A DNA stretch of 49,044 nt from Nitrospirota bacterium (lineage in GTDB: Bacteria; Nitrospirota; Thermodesulfovibrionia; Thermodesulfovibrionales; JdFR-88): the NCBI GenBank assembly GCA_021813765.1, contig JAKAJM010000013.1, positions 1 through 49,044 of the forward strand, written 5' to 3'. The notes below the pieces were generated by a model. It saw only the letters and a list, made by a program, of their open reading frames with translations. It ran no database searches and was not told where the DNA came from. The number at the start of each line of letters is the position of its first letter. Within the stretch, counting starts at the first letter, position 1. Below, one piece after another: positions 23,851 to 32,557 of this stretch. Both the position numbers and the translations under genes were made by a program.

Positions 23851-25740
23851 CTACTGAAGCCCTTTCAGCGGTTTTCGCGTGTCCCCGACGCGCATGGTAA
23901 ATTTATGGGAATCCAGATATTCAAGATAGGGCAGGGCGTATTTCCTTGTGGTGCCAAGGACGTCCCTGAACTCGGAGACAGCCATCTCCGGTTTTTTGGC
24001 GAAAAACCCCTTAAGCAGGGCGATCATCTTCTGGAAAACGGAGACGGGCAGATAAAGGGTCTCGTTTATTCTTACGATTGCGCCTTCCTTGTCCATGAGC
24101 CGGAGCACGTCCGTAAGCCTTTTTTCGTCCAGGGCCAGCTTTTTTGCCAGCTCGCTTTTCTCCGGAGGCTGAAACCCGGCGGCCTCAAGTTCCCTGATTA
24201 TCTTCCCCCTGAGCTGCTCGTCCTTGCCACTCAGGGCGGCCTGGAAAGAGGCCAGCCTCACGGAATCCTTCTCGGAGACAAGCTCGCGCACCAGGGGCAG
24301 CAGCCCGGAGAAGACCTTCTGGTCCGCCTTGAGCTCCGCCCTCAGCTCCTCTCTAGGTATGCCAGGCCGGAGCGGGTTTTTCCTGTGGAACTGACCGGCA
24401 ATGTCCATGGCTGCCTGTCTGAAGGCCAGAAAGGTGTTTGCATGAACGAAGGCGCCCTCGCCGGCAGGCAGTATCGCCTTTTCTTTCTGAAGCTCATCAA
24501 GCGCCCTGCCTACCTCCTTTACCTCCGCCCGTATCCACCCCTCAAGCTCCGCCCTGCTTATGGACTTGAGCGCGGAGCTCAGGATCTTCCTGGAGAGCTT
24601 TTCCTTCAGTGAGCCCTTTTCGTATATCTCCAGGTCTTCAAGCCCCATGCCTTTTTTTCTGCGGACGGGCCTGGGGTCAAGGACCGAGCCTCCGCCCATT
24701 GTCTCAAGCGGCGAGAGGCGGCGGATAACGAACCTGTCCATTCCCTGGGCCACAACCGGGCCGGTGAGCCTCACCTGGGCGTAAGAGGACTCCCCGCCCT
24801 TAAGCTCCTGCCTGTCGTAGAGGACAACCCTGGCCACCTTCTCCGAGGTGCCCAGATGGAAATGCACCCTGGCGCCGCTTTTTATGACAGGCGCGCCGGG
24901 CAAAAGCTCTATTTTCACATCCATGGCGGTGACAGGCTGGAACCTGCCCGGGCTTACCACCACATCCCCCCGCTCAAGCTCGTCCTTTTCAACCCCTTGA
25001 AGGTTGAGGGCCACCCTCTGCCCCGCAAACGCCTCTTTTACGGGCTTGCCGTGGCTTTGAATGCCCCTTATCCTGGTCTCGATCCCCTTGGGCAGTATCT
25101 GGACCTGCTCCTCGGCGCGCACCGTGCCTGAAAGGGCTGTGCCGGTGACTACCGTGCCAAACCCCTTCAGCGTAAAAACCCGGTCAACCGGAAGCCTGAA
25201 AAGCCCCCCGGTCTGCTTCTCCTTCACTTCAAGGGCTATCTCTTTTATCTTTTCCTTTAAAAGGTCTATGTTCAGCCCGGACCTGGCGGAAACCGGTATT
25301 ACCGGGGCCCCTTCAAGAAAGCTCCCCTTTACGAAATCCCTGGCCTCTCCGGCCACAAGCTCAAGCCAGTCCTTTTCAACCAGATCCGCCTTCGTAAGCG
25401 CCACCAGCCCCCTGCTTATCTTGAGGAGCTCGCAGATCTGCAGGTGCTCCCGGCTTTGGGGCATTATCCCCTCGTCCGCCGCGATCACTAGCAGCACGAT
25501 GTCTATCCCCCCGGCCCCGGCCAGCATGTTCCTGATGAGCCTTTCATGCCCGGGAACATCGACAATGCCCACCGTCAGGCCGGCCCCGGGATAGTCCAGG
25601 TTGGCAAAACCAAGGTCTATGGTTATGCCCCTTTCCTTCTCTTCCTTCAGCCTGTCGGGGTCCGTGCCGGTAAGCGCCTTCACAAGCGTGCTTTTGCCGT
25701 GGTCTATGTGCCCTGCTGTCCCTAAAACCACATAGCGCAT
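23851..25740 (-). CDS. selB: selenocysteine-specific elongation factor SelB
   Basis: A 629-residue translational GTPase that brings Sec-tRNA to in-frame UGA codons. The EF-Tu-like G domain starts [20 protein letters not shown] with G1 GHIDHGKS at 10-17, the switch [10 protein letters not shown] that is specific to SelB, DVPGHE and TKAD. Beta-barrel domains follow ([20 protein letters not shown]). The C-terminal third (about 380-629) is made of winged-helix domains that bind the SECIS hairpin, ending [18 protein letters not shown]. No selA, selD or selC was found in the window. It is encoded 197 bp upstream of fabG on the same strand. The presence of selB supports reading the UGA in the gene at 15115 as selenocysteine. 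Confidence 0.97.
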   Translation of the reverse strand: MRYVVLGTAGHIDHGKSTLVKALTGTDPDRLKEEKERGITIDLGFANLDYPGAGLTVGIVDVPGHERLIRNMLAGAGGIDIVLLVIAADEGIMPQSREHLQICELLKISRGLVALTKADLVEKDWLELVAGEARDFVKGSFLEGAPVIPVSARSGLNIDLLKEKIKEIALEVKEKQTGGLFRLPVDRVFTLKGFGTVVTGTALSGTVRAEEQVQILPKGIETRIRGIQSHGKPVKEAFAGQRVALNLQGVEKDELERGDVVVSPGRFQPVTAMDVKIELLPGAPVIKSGARVHFHLGTSEKVARVVLYDRQELKGGESSYAQVRLTGPVVAQGMDRFVIRRLSPLETMGGGSVLDPRPVRRKKGMGLEDLEIYEKGSLKEKLSRKILSSALKSISRAELEGWIRAEVKEVGRALDELQKEKAILPAGEGAFVHANTFLAFRQAAMDIAGQFHRKNPLRPGIPREELRAELKADQKVFSGLLPLVRELVSEKDSVRLASFQAALSGKDEQLRGKIIRELEAAGFQPPEKSELAKKLALDEKRLTDVLRLMDKEGAIVRINETLYLPVSVFQKMIALLKGFFAKKPEMAVSEFRDVLGTTRKYALPYLEYLDSHKFTMRVGDTRKPLKGLQ

Positions 25741-25941
25741 TTTCTTGGAGTAATTATAACCCGAAATACGGGGCCTTTTAGAAAAAGAGAGAAGATTTTA
25801 TTCCTCACGGGAACCGAATGTAAGGAAGAACTGATTTTCCGCGGTTCGCTCGCTGCCCTTGGGGACAGGCCCGCCGCCAATTTTTTGATATAATCTGAAT
25901 AGCTTAAAAAAACAGTAAAATCCAGCGCCAGGAGCCCCGCC

Positions 25942-26946
25942 ATGAAAAAAAAGGCCTCAAAAAAAGCAAAAGAAAAAATTCCTTTTTCTTTCCTGCTTCT
26001 CATACCGGTCCTGCTCATGCTCGCATCGTGCGTAAGCATCTCCATCTCCCCGGAAACAAAGCCCCTAGAGGAAACACTGGTCGAGGGGCGGGGGCGCCCC
26101 AAGATACTGCTTCTGGACCTGGACGGGGTCATCTCCTTCAGCGGCAAAAGGGGGGGCATAGGGACCATGCCCCAGCCTTCCCCGGTCGCCTACTTCAAGG
26201 AGGCGCTGGTGAAGGCCCAGGCTGACAAAAACATCGCAGGCCTCATAATAAGGATCAATTCCCCGGGCGGCGGGGTCACGGCAAGCGACGTCATCTATCA
26301 TGAGATAATGGCCTTCAAGAAAAAGAAGAAGGTGCCGGTGTACGCATATATAATGGATATCGGGGCGTCGGGGGGCTATTACGTGGCCCAGTCGGCCGAC
26401 CGGATAATCGCAAGCCCCACGGCGCTTACCGGAAGCATAGGCGTCATAGCGATGAAGTTCGATATCGAGGGGCTCATGTCAAAGGTGGGCGTCCGGGAGG
26501 AAACCTACAAATCCGGAGCGGAAAAGGATTTCTGGTCGCCTTTCCGCCCGAGCACCCCCAAGGAAAAGGCGATGCTCCAGGGTATCATAAACAACCTTTT
26601 TAGCCGGTTCATAGAGGTCGTAGGCAAAAACAGGAAGAAAAACACCGGCCTTACAAGGCAGCAGCTCCTGGCGCTTGCCGACGGGCGCATCTTCACCGCG
26701 GACCAGGCGCTGAAGGCAGGGCTCATAGACCGGGAGGCATACCTGGATGACGCCATAGCCGGCATGAAAAAGCGTCTTGGGATAAAGGAGGCGCGGGTGG
26801 TGACATACGCGCGCCCATCGCAATACAAGCCCACCGTTTACTCGGCCGCAGGCCTCGGAGCCGCGGACGGGGGCCTGCTTTCGCTCTACACAGGCTCCAT
26901 ATGGCCCAAACCCGGGGTCAGATTCATGTACATCTGGAACCCGTAA
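25942..26946 (+). CDS. sppA: signal peptide peptidase SppA, lipoprotein-type N-terminus
   Basis: A 334-residue serine protease of the S49 family. After a Lys-rich N-terminus and a hydrophobic segment there is a lipobox LASC with Cys30, so the protein is probably lipid-anchored. The catalytic dyad is Ser143 in MDIGASGGYYVA and Lys190 in ETYKSGAEKDFWSPF, as in Bacillus-type SppA. The segment INSPGGGVTASD forms the oxyanion region. It degrades leftover signal peptides in the membrane. The ATG is preceded by AGGAG. It is a single gene followed by a repeat hairpin. Confidence 0.92.
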   Translation: MKKKASKKAKEKIPFSFLLLIPVLLMLASCVSISISPETKPLEETLVEGRGRPKILLLDLDGVISFSGKRGGIGTMPQPSPVAYFKEALVKAQADKNIAGLIIRINSPGGGVTASDVIYHEIMAFKKKKKVPVYAYIMDIGASGGYYVAQSADRIIASPTALTGSIGVIAMKFDIEGLMSKVGVREETYKSGAEKDFWSPFRPSTPKEKAMLQGIINNLFSRFIEVVGKNRKKNTGLTRQQLLALADGRIFTADQALKAGLIDREAYLDDAIAGMKKRLGIKEARVVTYARPSQYKPTVYSAAGLGAADGGLLSLYTGSIWPKPGVRFMYIWNP

Positions 26947-26998
26947 GCCGCGCCCTGACCAGACTTACTAAACTTTGCGTTAACAAAGCCTCGCGGTT

Positions 26999-27096
26999 TG
27001 TCATTCCCGCATGTCTTAATCGGGAATCCAGCGGCTTTGCCTTTGATTTTAAAAACAAAAGTCCCTGGATTCCCGATTACTACCCCGGGAATGACA
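26999..27096. repeat. REP-like inverted repeat after sppA
   Basis: The left arm 26999-27031 (TGTCATTCCCG...CGGGAATCCAG) and right arm 27065-27096 (CTGGATTCCCG...CGGGAATGACA) form a long imperfect hairpin of about 30 bp. The TCATTCCCG...CGGGAATC units also occur at 15880, 29498 and 29650. It lies in the 380-bp gap between convergent genes and may aid termination or mRNA stability. The rest of the gap (27100-27326) is T-rich and gene-free. Confidence 0.7.
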
Positions 27097-27326
27097 GCCT
27101 TAAGACAACGGCATAACCCTTGAAAAGCGCTTCCGCAACAGAATCTAATCAAGGGGTTGAAAGACAAAGCGGGCTGAGCGGCCAACCTTTTGAATGCGGA
27201 TGCCCGAGTATTAATGTCACGGAGCTCTGCCGGTTTCGGATGGACCGGAGAGGAAAAAGGGGATTGGTCTTTTGATTTTTTTGTTTTTGTTTTTTGTTTT
27301 CTCCGGTTTTTCCGGCGTCTTCCTTT

Positions 27327-27749
27327 CTATCCTTTTGCGCTGGTGTAGGTCTCTTCAAGCTCCATGAACTGGTTCAGCTCGCCTTTCATGGCCTGGGCCA
27401 CGTCGGCCGAGGATATGACGCCCGCCAGCTTGCCGTTTTCAAGTACCGGGAGCCTCCTGACGTTAGCCCTGTTCATTATCCTCAGGGCGGAATCGAGGTC
27501 GGCGTCCGCATCAACGGTTATAGGGTCCTGCACCATTATGTCGCAGACACACGTGGAGCCTGCGTCTTTCCTGTCGGCCGCCACGGCAAGGGCTATGTCC
27601 CTGTCCGTCAGTATCCCTTTGATCTTCATGTTCTCCTCGATTATTATGGAGCCTATCTTTTTTTCCTGCATCTTCAGGGCGGCCTCCCGCAAGGTGGCCG
27701 AGGGCTGAAGCGAGACGATATGTTTGTTCATGAACTGTCTTACGGTCAT
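27327..27749 (-). CDS. CBS-domain pair protein
   Basis: A 140-residue cytoplasmic protein made of two CBS motifs: VRQFMNKHIVSLQPSATLREAALKM to GILTDRDIALAV, and CDIMVQDPITVDADADLDSAL to LAGVISSADVAQAM. Such stand-alone pairs bind adenine nucleotides and sense energy state or regulate partners. ATG 27749 has AAGGAGG 7 nt upstream; a longer frame upstream lacks support. It is divergent from the diguanylate cyclase gene across 350 bp. Confidence 0.88.
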   Translation of the reverse strand: MTVRQFMNKHIVSLQPSATLREAALKMQEKKIGSIIIEENMKIKGILTDRDIALAVAADRKDAGSTCVCDIMVQDPITVDADADLDSALRIMNRANVRRLPVLENGKLAGVISSADVAQAMKGELNQFMELEETYTSAKG

Positions 27750-28099
27750 GATTGTGACCTCCTTCTGACCGCCAATCCCCTTCGTTATCCATAAGCTATC
27801 AAACGGGCGGGCATAGTCAAGGGTCATTGCGTACAGGAGGGCTGCCAAGGCCGCGTTCAGATTTTTTGTGGGGCTGCCGCCTGCTCCTGGAGAGAAGCGA
27901 TGAGCGGGCAGCTGCCCGCTGTTGTATTCGGACTGCCAGTTTTTTATAATAACGCGTGGGAGTCGTGTGGGAGAAGGGTCTGAATGGACGGAAAGGCCAA
28001 AAAACCCTGCCGCGCTGCGCCCTTGCGGGCTTGTTACAGAGCTGGGGGTGTTTTGTTTTCGCGCCCTTTGCCTGAAACGGAAAGGCGGGACGGCGGCTG
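27750..28099. other. intergenic region with an 18-bp perfect palindrome
   Basis: This divergent control region contains AGCGGGCAGCTGCCCGCT at 27903-27920, a perfect palindrome without a following U-tract, so an operator or a cruciform is more likely than a terminator. No riboswitch pattern (including GEMM) and no reading frame could be supported. Confidence 0.45.
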
Positions 28100-29239
28100 A
28101 TGCCTGACAGAAAAAATCTCCTTGAAAAATTCAATTCCTCGAACCCCTGGAACCTGGTGTGGGGTTCCGTCCTGGCTGCCGAGATCGTTGCGGCCCTGCT
28201 GGATTCGGTCATAAGCCTTGTGGCGCTCGGGAGGCTGAGCGCCGGCCTGCTCATCGCCGGGGCGCTCGATGCCCTTGTCATCGCCTCCGTTATCTCGTCT
28301 GTTGTTGTGTACTTTGTGCTCAAGGAGCAGAAGCGCACGGAGGACGCACTGAGGAGGTCCACCGGTTTTCTGAACGATATCTTTGACAGCATACAGGACC
28401 CCTTCAGCATCTTCTCGAACGATTACCGGATGATAAAGGTAAACAGCGAATATGCGGCGCTTAAAAACCGCTCCGTGGAGGAGCTGACCGGTTCCGGCAG
28501 ATGTTACGAGATCGAGGGCAAGACCGGCGTTTGTGAGGACTGCGTGGTCCAGAAGACAATGCTTTCCGCCAATCCCTGCGCGAAAGAAAAACTCCTGCTC
28601 CTTCCGGACGGAGCCACCCGCTGGGTGGAGATATACACCTATCCTCTGCTGGACGCCAACTCGCAGGTCTCCCATGTGATAGAGTACATGCGCGACGTAA
28701 CGGACAGGAAGGTGGCCGAGGAGGAAAGACACCAGCTGATAGAAAAGCTCGAGCGCCTTTCGAAGACCGACGAGCTTACCATGGTGCTCAACAAGAGGGC
28801 CATCATGGAGAGGCTTGACTACGAACTGGACAGGGCCAGGAGATACAACATCCAGCTTTCCCTTATAATATGCGACCTCGATCGCTTCAAGCAGATCAAC
28901 GACACATTCGGGCATGCCGCGGGCGACAAGGTGCTGCGCATCATGGCGCAGGCGCTTGCAGGCTCACTTAGAAAGACGGACATCATGGGCCGTTTCGGGG
29001 GGGACGAGTTCCTGCTCATCCTGCCCCAGACGCCGCTTGAGGGCGCCTCCGAATTCGCCGAAAGGCTGCGCCAGCGGGTGCAGGAGATAAAATACCCCGA
29101 AGAGATCACCCTTAAAACCACCCTGAGCCTGGGGATAGCGGCCTATGAGGGCAGCTCCGACGCAAACGACATGGTCAGGCGGGCGGACATGGCCCTCTAT
29201 AACGCCAAAAAATCCGGCAGGAACAAGGCCGCTTTCTAG
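28100..29239 (+). CDS. membrane PAS-GGDEF diguanylate cyclase
   Basis: A 379-residue c-di-GMP synthase. Two membrane helices lie at about 20-45 and 48-75, then a PAS domain (about 85-205), a short coiled linker and a GGDEF domain (about 215-379). The active site GGDEF at 300-304 is intact, and an allosteric I-site RxxD (Arg291-Asp294) precedes it, so product inhibition is likely. The PAS domain has Cys135, Cys145 and Cys148 in a C-x9-CxxC pattern, which may bind a metal or respond to redox. ATG 28100 is weakly supported by AAAGGCGGG upstream. The stop TAG at 29237-29239 is also the first three bases of a mobile repeat, which suggests that the element trimmed or fixed the C-terminus. Confidence 0.9.
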   Translation: MPDRKNLLEKFNSSNPWNLVWGSVLAAEIVAALLDSVISLVALGRLSAGLLIAGALDALVIASVISSVVVYFVLKEQKRTEDALRRSTGFLNDIFDSIQDPFSIFSNDYRMIKVNSEYAALKNRSVEELTGSGRCYEIEGKTGVCEDCVVQKTMLSANPCAKEKLLLLPDGATRWVEIYTYPLLDANSQVSHVIEYMRDVTDRKVAEEERHQLIEKLERLSKTDELTMVLNKRAIMERLDYELDRARRYNIQLSLIICDLDRFKQINDTFGHAAGDKVLRIMAQALAGSLRKTDIMGRFGGDEFLLILPQTPLEGASEFAERLRQRVQEIKYPEEITLKTTLSLGIAAYEGSSDANDMVRRADMALYNAKKSGRNKAAF

Positions 29240-29458
29240 TGTACTGGGTCCAACGCTTCTTTACATTTGGTTCAGGAGTGTTTTTGGGTCATTGTCCCGG
29301 AAATGCGAGCGTTGTACTGCAGTTTTTCGTCATACCGGCCTGTCTTTAGCCGCTCCCTGGACAGCGGCTTTGCCGTAAAGGGCTTAACGTAACTGGATTC
29401 CGGATTACAACCTCCGGAATGACCTTTTATGCAAGGGAATTTATGACTCACTACACTA
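29237..29458 (+). repeat. MITE-like element 1 of a tandem array
   Basis: 222 bp with termini TAGTGTACTGGGTC and, inverted, TAGTGTAGTGAGTC (2 mismatches in 14). It is bounded by TA, as expected for IS630/Tc1-mariner-type elements. No reading frame is seen. Its left TIR supplies the stop codon of the diguanylate cyclase. Confidence 0.7.
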
Positions 29459-29460
29459 GC

Positions 29461-29602
29461 TAGTATGGCGTTTCAAAAATTTTTAGCATTAATTTGTTGT
29501 CATTCCCGCAAGCGGAGCGCGCCGGGAATCAATCTTTAAAGGACGATTCCGGACAAGCCGGAATGACAGACTTATGACGGTTATTTCTGACTCACCACAC
29601 TA
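29461..29602 (+). repeat. MITE-like element 2 of a tandem array
   Basis: 142 bp from TAGTATGGCGTTTCAAAAAT to an end whose inverse reads TAGTGTGGTGAGTCAGAAAT, with imperfect TIRs of about 20 bp. The core matches 15841-15979 closely. It shares its final TA with the next element. Confidence 0.7.
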
Positions 29603-29837
29603 GTGTCCTGTCCCTAACACTCCTTTACATTTGGCTCAGAAATTTTTTGCCGGTCATTCCCGCAACGACGGGCATCCTTCTTCGCCTTTTACGGCAGGAA
29701 GGATTACGCCCGTTTTTATTTTTATTTGCAAACAGAATAAATCAGGCCGGAATGACGACTCAAATGAACGCAGCATTGCGATTTTTCCAAAGCTGCTCGA
29801 AGCTGTTATGTAAAGGAATTTGCGAGACCCCGCACTA
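29601..29837 (+). repeat. MITE-like element 3 of a tandem array
   Basis: 237 bp beginning TAGTGTCCTGTCCC. The inverse of its right end begins TAGTGCGGGGTCTC, and both ends later contain CCTTTACAT, so the TIR extends to about 30 bp imperfectly. The left half recurs at 20465-20578 and 33568-33670. The remaining bases to 29985 hold no gene. Confidence 0.7.
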
Positions 29838-29985
29838 ACGCCGGGGATGCGCCCTGCCCGCCTCTGACCCGGTCTCCTCTGATATAATTTAAAAGGCTTT
29901 TTTCCGGTCAGATCTTCTTGTAATCCGGCCGGAGCAGGAGTTATCATGGGGGTCAATTAAAAATCTGGCGCATTCGGGGTCCGCG

Positions 29986-31044
29986 GTGGCTGAAAATATC
30001 CTGAAATATAAACTGGCCGGCAATGCCGTTTCTGGTTACGTGGCAAGTCTTGCCGTTATCATTGGCGGATTTCTCATATTGTGGATATTCAGGCACGTTT
30101 TTCTGAACCGGCTCAAGGCCTGGGCAAAAAAGGCCAAAGCTGAAATAGACTACCTTGTCGTGGCCGGGATCGAAAAAGCGGTGATGCCCATAGCCTATCT
30201 GGGCGTCTTCTATGTGTCCGTCACCCGCCTGAGTCTTTCCAGGCGCTTCTTAAGGGGCTTTAATATCGCGGCAGCTGTCCTTCTTACCCTGCTTGCAATC
30301 AGGTTTTTCATAGCTGTCATCAGGCACAGCGCGGGCTTCTACTGGAAGAAGAAAGAGGACGAGACAAAACAGAAGATATTCGAAAAACTTTTCCCCGTAA
30401 TACAGGTGGCCGTCTGGGCCCTTGGGGTCATTTTCCTGCTTGAAAACCTGGGTTTCCACATCTCAACGCTCGTTGCCAGCCTCGGGCTTGGCGGCGTCGC
30501 TATCGCCCTTGCCGCCCAGGGCGTCCTGAAGGACGTATTCAGCTATTTTGTTATCCTTTTTGACAGGCCCTTCGAGCTTAATGATTTTATCACCATAAGC
30601 AGCGACCTGATGGGCACGGTGGAACACGTGGGGATAAAGACGACCCGCATAAGGAGCCTGAGCGGCGAGCTCCTCGTATTCGCAAACAGCGACCTGACCT
30701 CCTCCCGCCTCAGGAACTATAAGTCCCTGCGGGACCGGCGCATCCAGTTCAATATCGGGGTAACCTACGACACCGGCCTCAAAGACCTCAAGGACATACC
30801 GCAGATCATCGAGGCCGCGATAAAAGGCGCCGGGGACACGGTTTTCGAGCGGGCACATTTCTTCTCTTTGGACGCGTCAAGCCTCACCTTCCAGGCGGTC
30901 TATCACGTCATGAGCAGCGACTACAACAAATACATGGACATACAGCAGGAAATAAATTTTTCCATCATGGAGGAGTTCGCAAAGCGGGGCATAGCTTTCG
31001 CGTTCCCCACCCAGACCATTTACCTGGCCAAAGACAAGGAATAG
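29986..31044 (+). CDS. mscS: MscS-family mechanosensitive channel
   Basis: A 352-residue small-conductance channel protein. Four hydrophobic segments precede the pore helix VASLGLGGVAIALAAQGVLKDVFSYFVILFDRPF, with the Gly/Ala pattern of MscS TM3. A beta domain (FITISSDLMGTVEHVGIKTTRIRSLSGELLVFANS) and a C-terminal alpha/beta domain follow. It releases solutes during hypo-osmotic shock. The start is a GTG with only a weak ribosome binding site, so a few residues may be uncertain. The 3' end overlaps the opposing patatin gene by 25 bp. Confidence 0.92.
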   Translation: MAENILKYKLAGNAVSGYVASLAVIIGGFLILWIFRHVFLNRLKAWAKKAKAEIDYLVVAGIEKAVMPIAYLGVFYVSVTRLSLSRRFLRGFNIAAAVLLTLLAIRFFIAVIRHSAGFYWKKKEDETKQKIFEKLFPVIQVAVWALGVIFLLENLGFHISTLVASLGLGGVAIALAAQGVLKDVFSYFVILFDRPFELNDFITISSDLMGTVEHVGIKTTRIRSLSGELLVFANSDLTSSRLRNYKSLRDRRIQFNIGVTYDTGLKDLKDIPQIIEAAIKGAGDTVFERAHFFSLDASSLTFQAVYHVMSSDYNKYMDIQQEINFSIMEEFAKRGIAFAFPTQTIYLAKDKE

Positions 31045-31952
31045 CCGGCTGGCCTTCCTTCCGCTTTAAGCGCGTTCAGCTTCCTCATTATTTCCGGCAT
31101 CGCCTTCCATGCCGCTTTTTCGCCTTCCATGATGGCCAGGTCCCTTTTTGAAAAATCTCCCGAACCGATCATGCCCACCCTGGGCCTGATAAGGACGTCC
31201 GCCTTCGAGGCGTCTTCCTTCTCAAGCTCCGCATACATGACGTCCACGGTCTTGAAGAGGATGCCCATTATGCCGTCCGGCCGGCTGGTATCCATGTCTG
31301 ACGATATATCAACCGCTATGACAAGGTCTGCCCCGTACCTCCTGGCCTCCTCAACCGGCAGCGGGCAGGTGACCCCTCCGTCAACGTACATCTGGCCGCC
31401 GATATCCACAGGCTGGAATATACCCGGTATGGAGCAGCTTGCCCTTACGGCCATCCCCGTGTCTCCCTTGCCGAAGACCACCTCTTTACCGGTGTTTATG
31501 TCCGTGGAAACGGCATAGAACGGGATCTTAAGCTTCTGCATGGGCGTGTACCTGACTGCACGGTCCACGAAGTCCTGGAGCTTCTGCCCCTTTATGAATC
31601 CGCCGTCAGGCAGCGCAAAGTCGGCCAGGTCGCTTTTTTTGATAGAAATTGCCATCTTCTGAAGCTGATAGGGGCTGTAGCCGTAGGCAAACAGGCTGCC
31701 CACCAGGCTGCCCGCGCTGGTGCCAAAGACCATGTTTATGGGGACGTGGTTTTCTTCGAGCACCTTTATGACCCCTATATGGGCAAACCCCCTGGCCGCC
31801 CCGGCCCCAAGGACAAGCGCTACCTTCACGGGCCTTGGCGCTGGCTGGCGCACCGGCAAAGCGGGGGTCGCGGCAGGGGCGCAGGAGACGATGAGGACCG
31901 CTAATGCGGACAAGACCAGTAAAAGCGCCGCGGAAACAAGGCTGCCTCGCAT
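31020..31952 (-). CDS. patatin-like phospholipase, lipoprotein (RssA/NTE type)
   Basis: A 310-residue patatin-like hydrolase. The N-terminus is a lipoprotein signal with LIVSC (Cys24) and a Pro/Ala-rich linker. The catalytic elements are GAGAARGFAHIGV (oxyanion hole), GTSAG with Ser79, and DGG with Asp191, so an active serine lipase dyad is expected. Bacterial members act on membrane lipids; the precise substrate is unknown. It follows the DUF488 gene by 17 nt, has no clear ribosome binding site of its own, and probably depends on coupling. Its end overlaps mscS by 25 bp. Confidence 0.9.
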   Translation of the reverse strand: MRGSLVSAALLLVLSALAVLIVSCAPAATPALPVRQPAPRPVKVALVLGAGAARGFAHIGVIKVLEENHVPINMVFGTSAGSLVGSLFAYGYSPYQLQKMAISIKKSDLADFALPDGGFIKGQKLQDFVDRAVRYTPMQKLKIPFYAVSTDINTGKEVVFGKGDTGMAVRASCSIPGIFQPVDIGGQMYVDGGVTCPLPVEEARRYGADLVIAVDISSDMDTSRPDGIMGILFKTVDVMYAELEKEDASKADVLIRPRVGMIGSGDFSKRDLAIMEGEKAAWKAMPEIMRKLNALKAEGRPAGYSLSLAR

Positions 31953-31969
31953 GAACTAGTATATACCAC

Positions 31970-32557
31970 TTATCCGCCTTTTTTCCCTTTCACGGTCCTG
32001 CCCGCTATTGCCTCTCCGGGGCCCGCCATTTCCCCACCAGGATAGGTTATTTTCGTCCCTTCCGCCTTTAAAAAGGGGGTAAGCTCATGGGCCTGCAACC
32101 CCTTCACCCCCATTATATGCTCCACCTTTACCCCGCGCACGGTAAGGGCGTCCGATATCAGGAGCCTGTGGCAGCGCCAGGGGACCGCCTCCGCGCACAT
32201 TATGGCCACCTTCTTCTGGGAGGCTGTCTTCAGGAGCTCCTCGATGTTTTGCTCGAACTCCGGCGTCTGCATATAATCGGCAAAACCCCGGAAGGAGGCG
32301 TTGTTCCAGCCGGTATTTACCGAGTCCTTTTCAGGTTTCCTGAGCCCGCCCAGACCTTTCATATATATGTATTCTATGCCCTCCTTTGAAAGCTCCCCCG
32401 GGAAAATATCACTGTTAAATTGAGGGTTGAAGGCGGACCTGGGCACCGAGCGCACATCAATTACCGCTTTGATGCCTTCTTTTTTAAGCAAATTGATCAC
32501 ATCCCTGCCGGACCGAGTGGAATGGCCGATGGTGTATACGGTTATGCCTGAGCTCAC
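31970..32557 (-). CDS. DUF488 family protein
   Basis: A 195-residue DUF488 protein. The family core is TVYTIGHSTRSGRDVINLL, VIDVRSVPRSAFNPQFN, IEYIYMKGLGG and the Cys motif CAEAVPWRCHR near residue 120. The function is not established; the family often sits beside DNA-repair genes, as it does here next to AlkA. GTG 32557 overlaps the TGA of alkA (GTGA), so the two are translationally coupled. A Gly/Lys-rich tail ends the protein. Confidence 0.9.
   Translation of the reverse strand: MSSGITVYTIGHSTRSGRDVINLLKKEGIKAVIDVRSVPRSAFNPQFNSDIFPGELSKEGIEYIYMKGLGGLRKPEKDSVNTGWNNASFRGFADYMQTPEFEQNIEELLKTASQKKVAIMCAEAVPWRCHRLLISDALTVRGVKVEHIMGVKGLQAHELTPFLKAEGTKITYPGGEMAGPGEAIAGRTVKGKKGG

Noticed and set aside
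27750-28099. c-di-GMP riboswitch before the diguanylate cyclase
   Set aside because: The conserved GEMM core motifs are absent.
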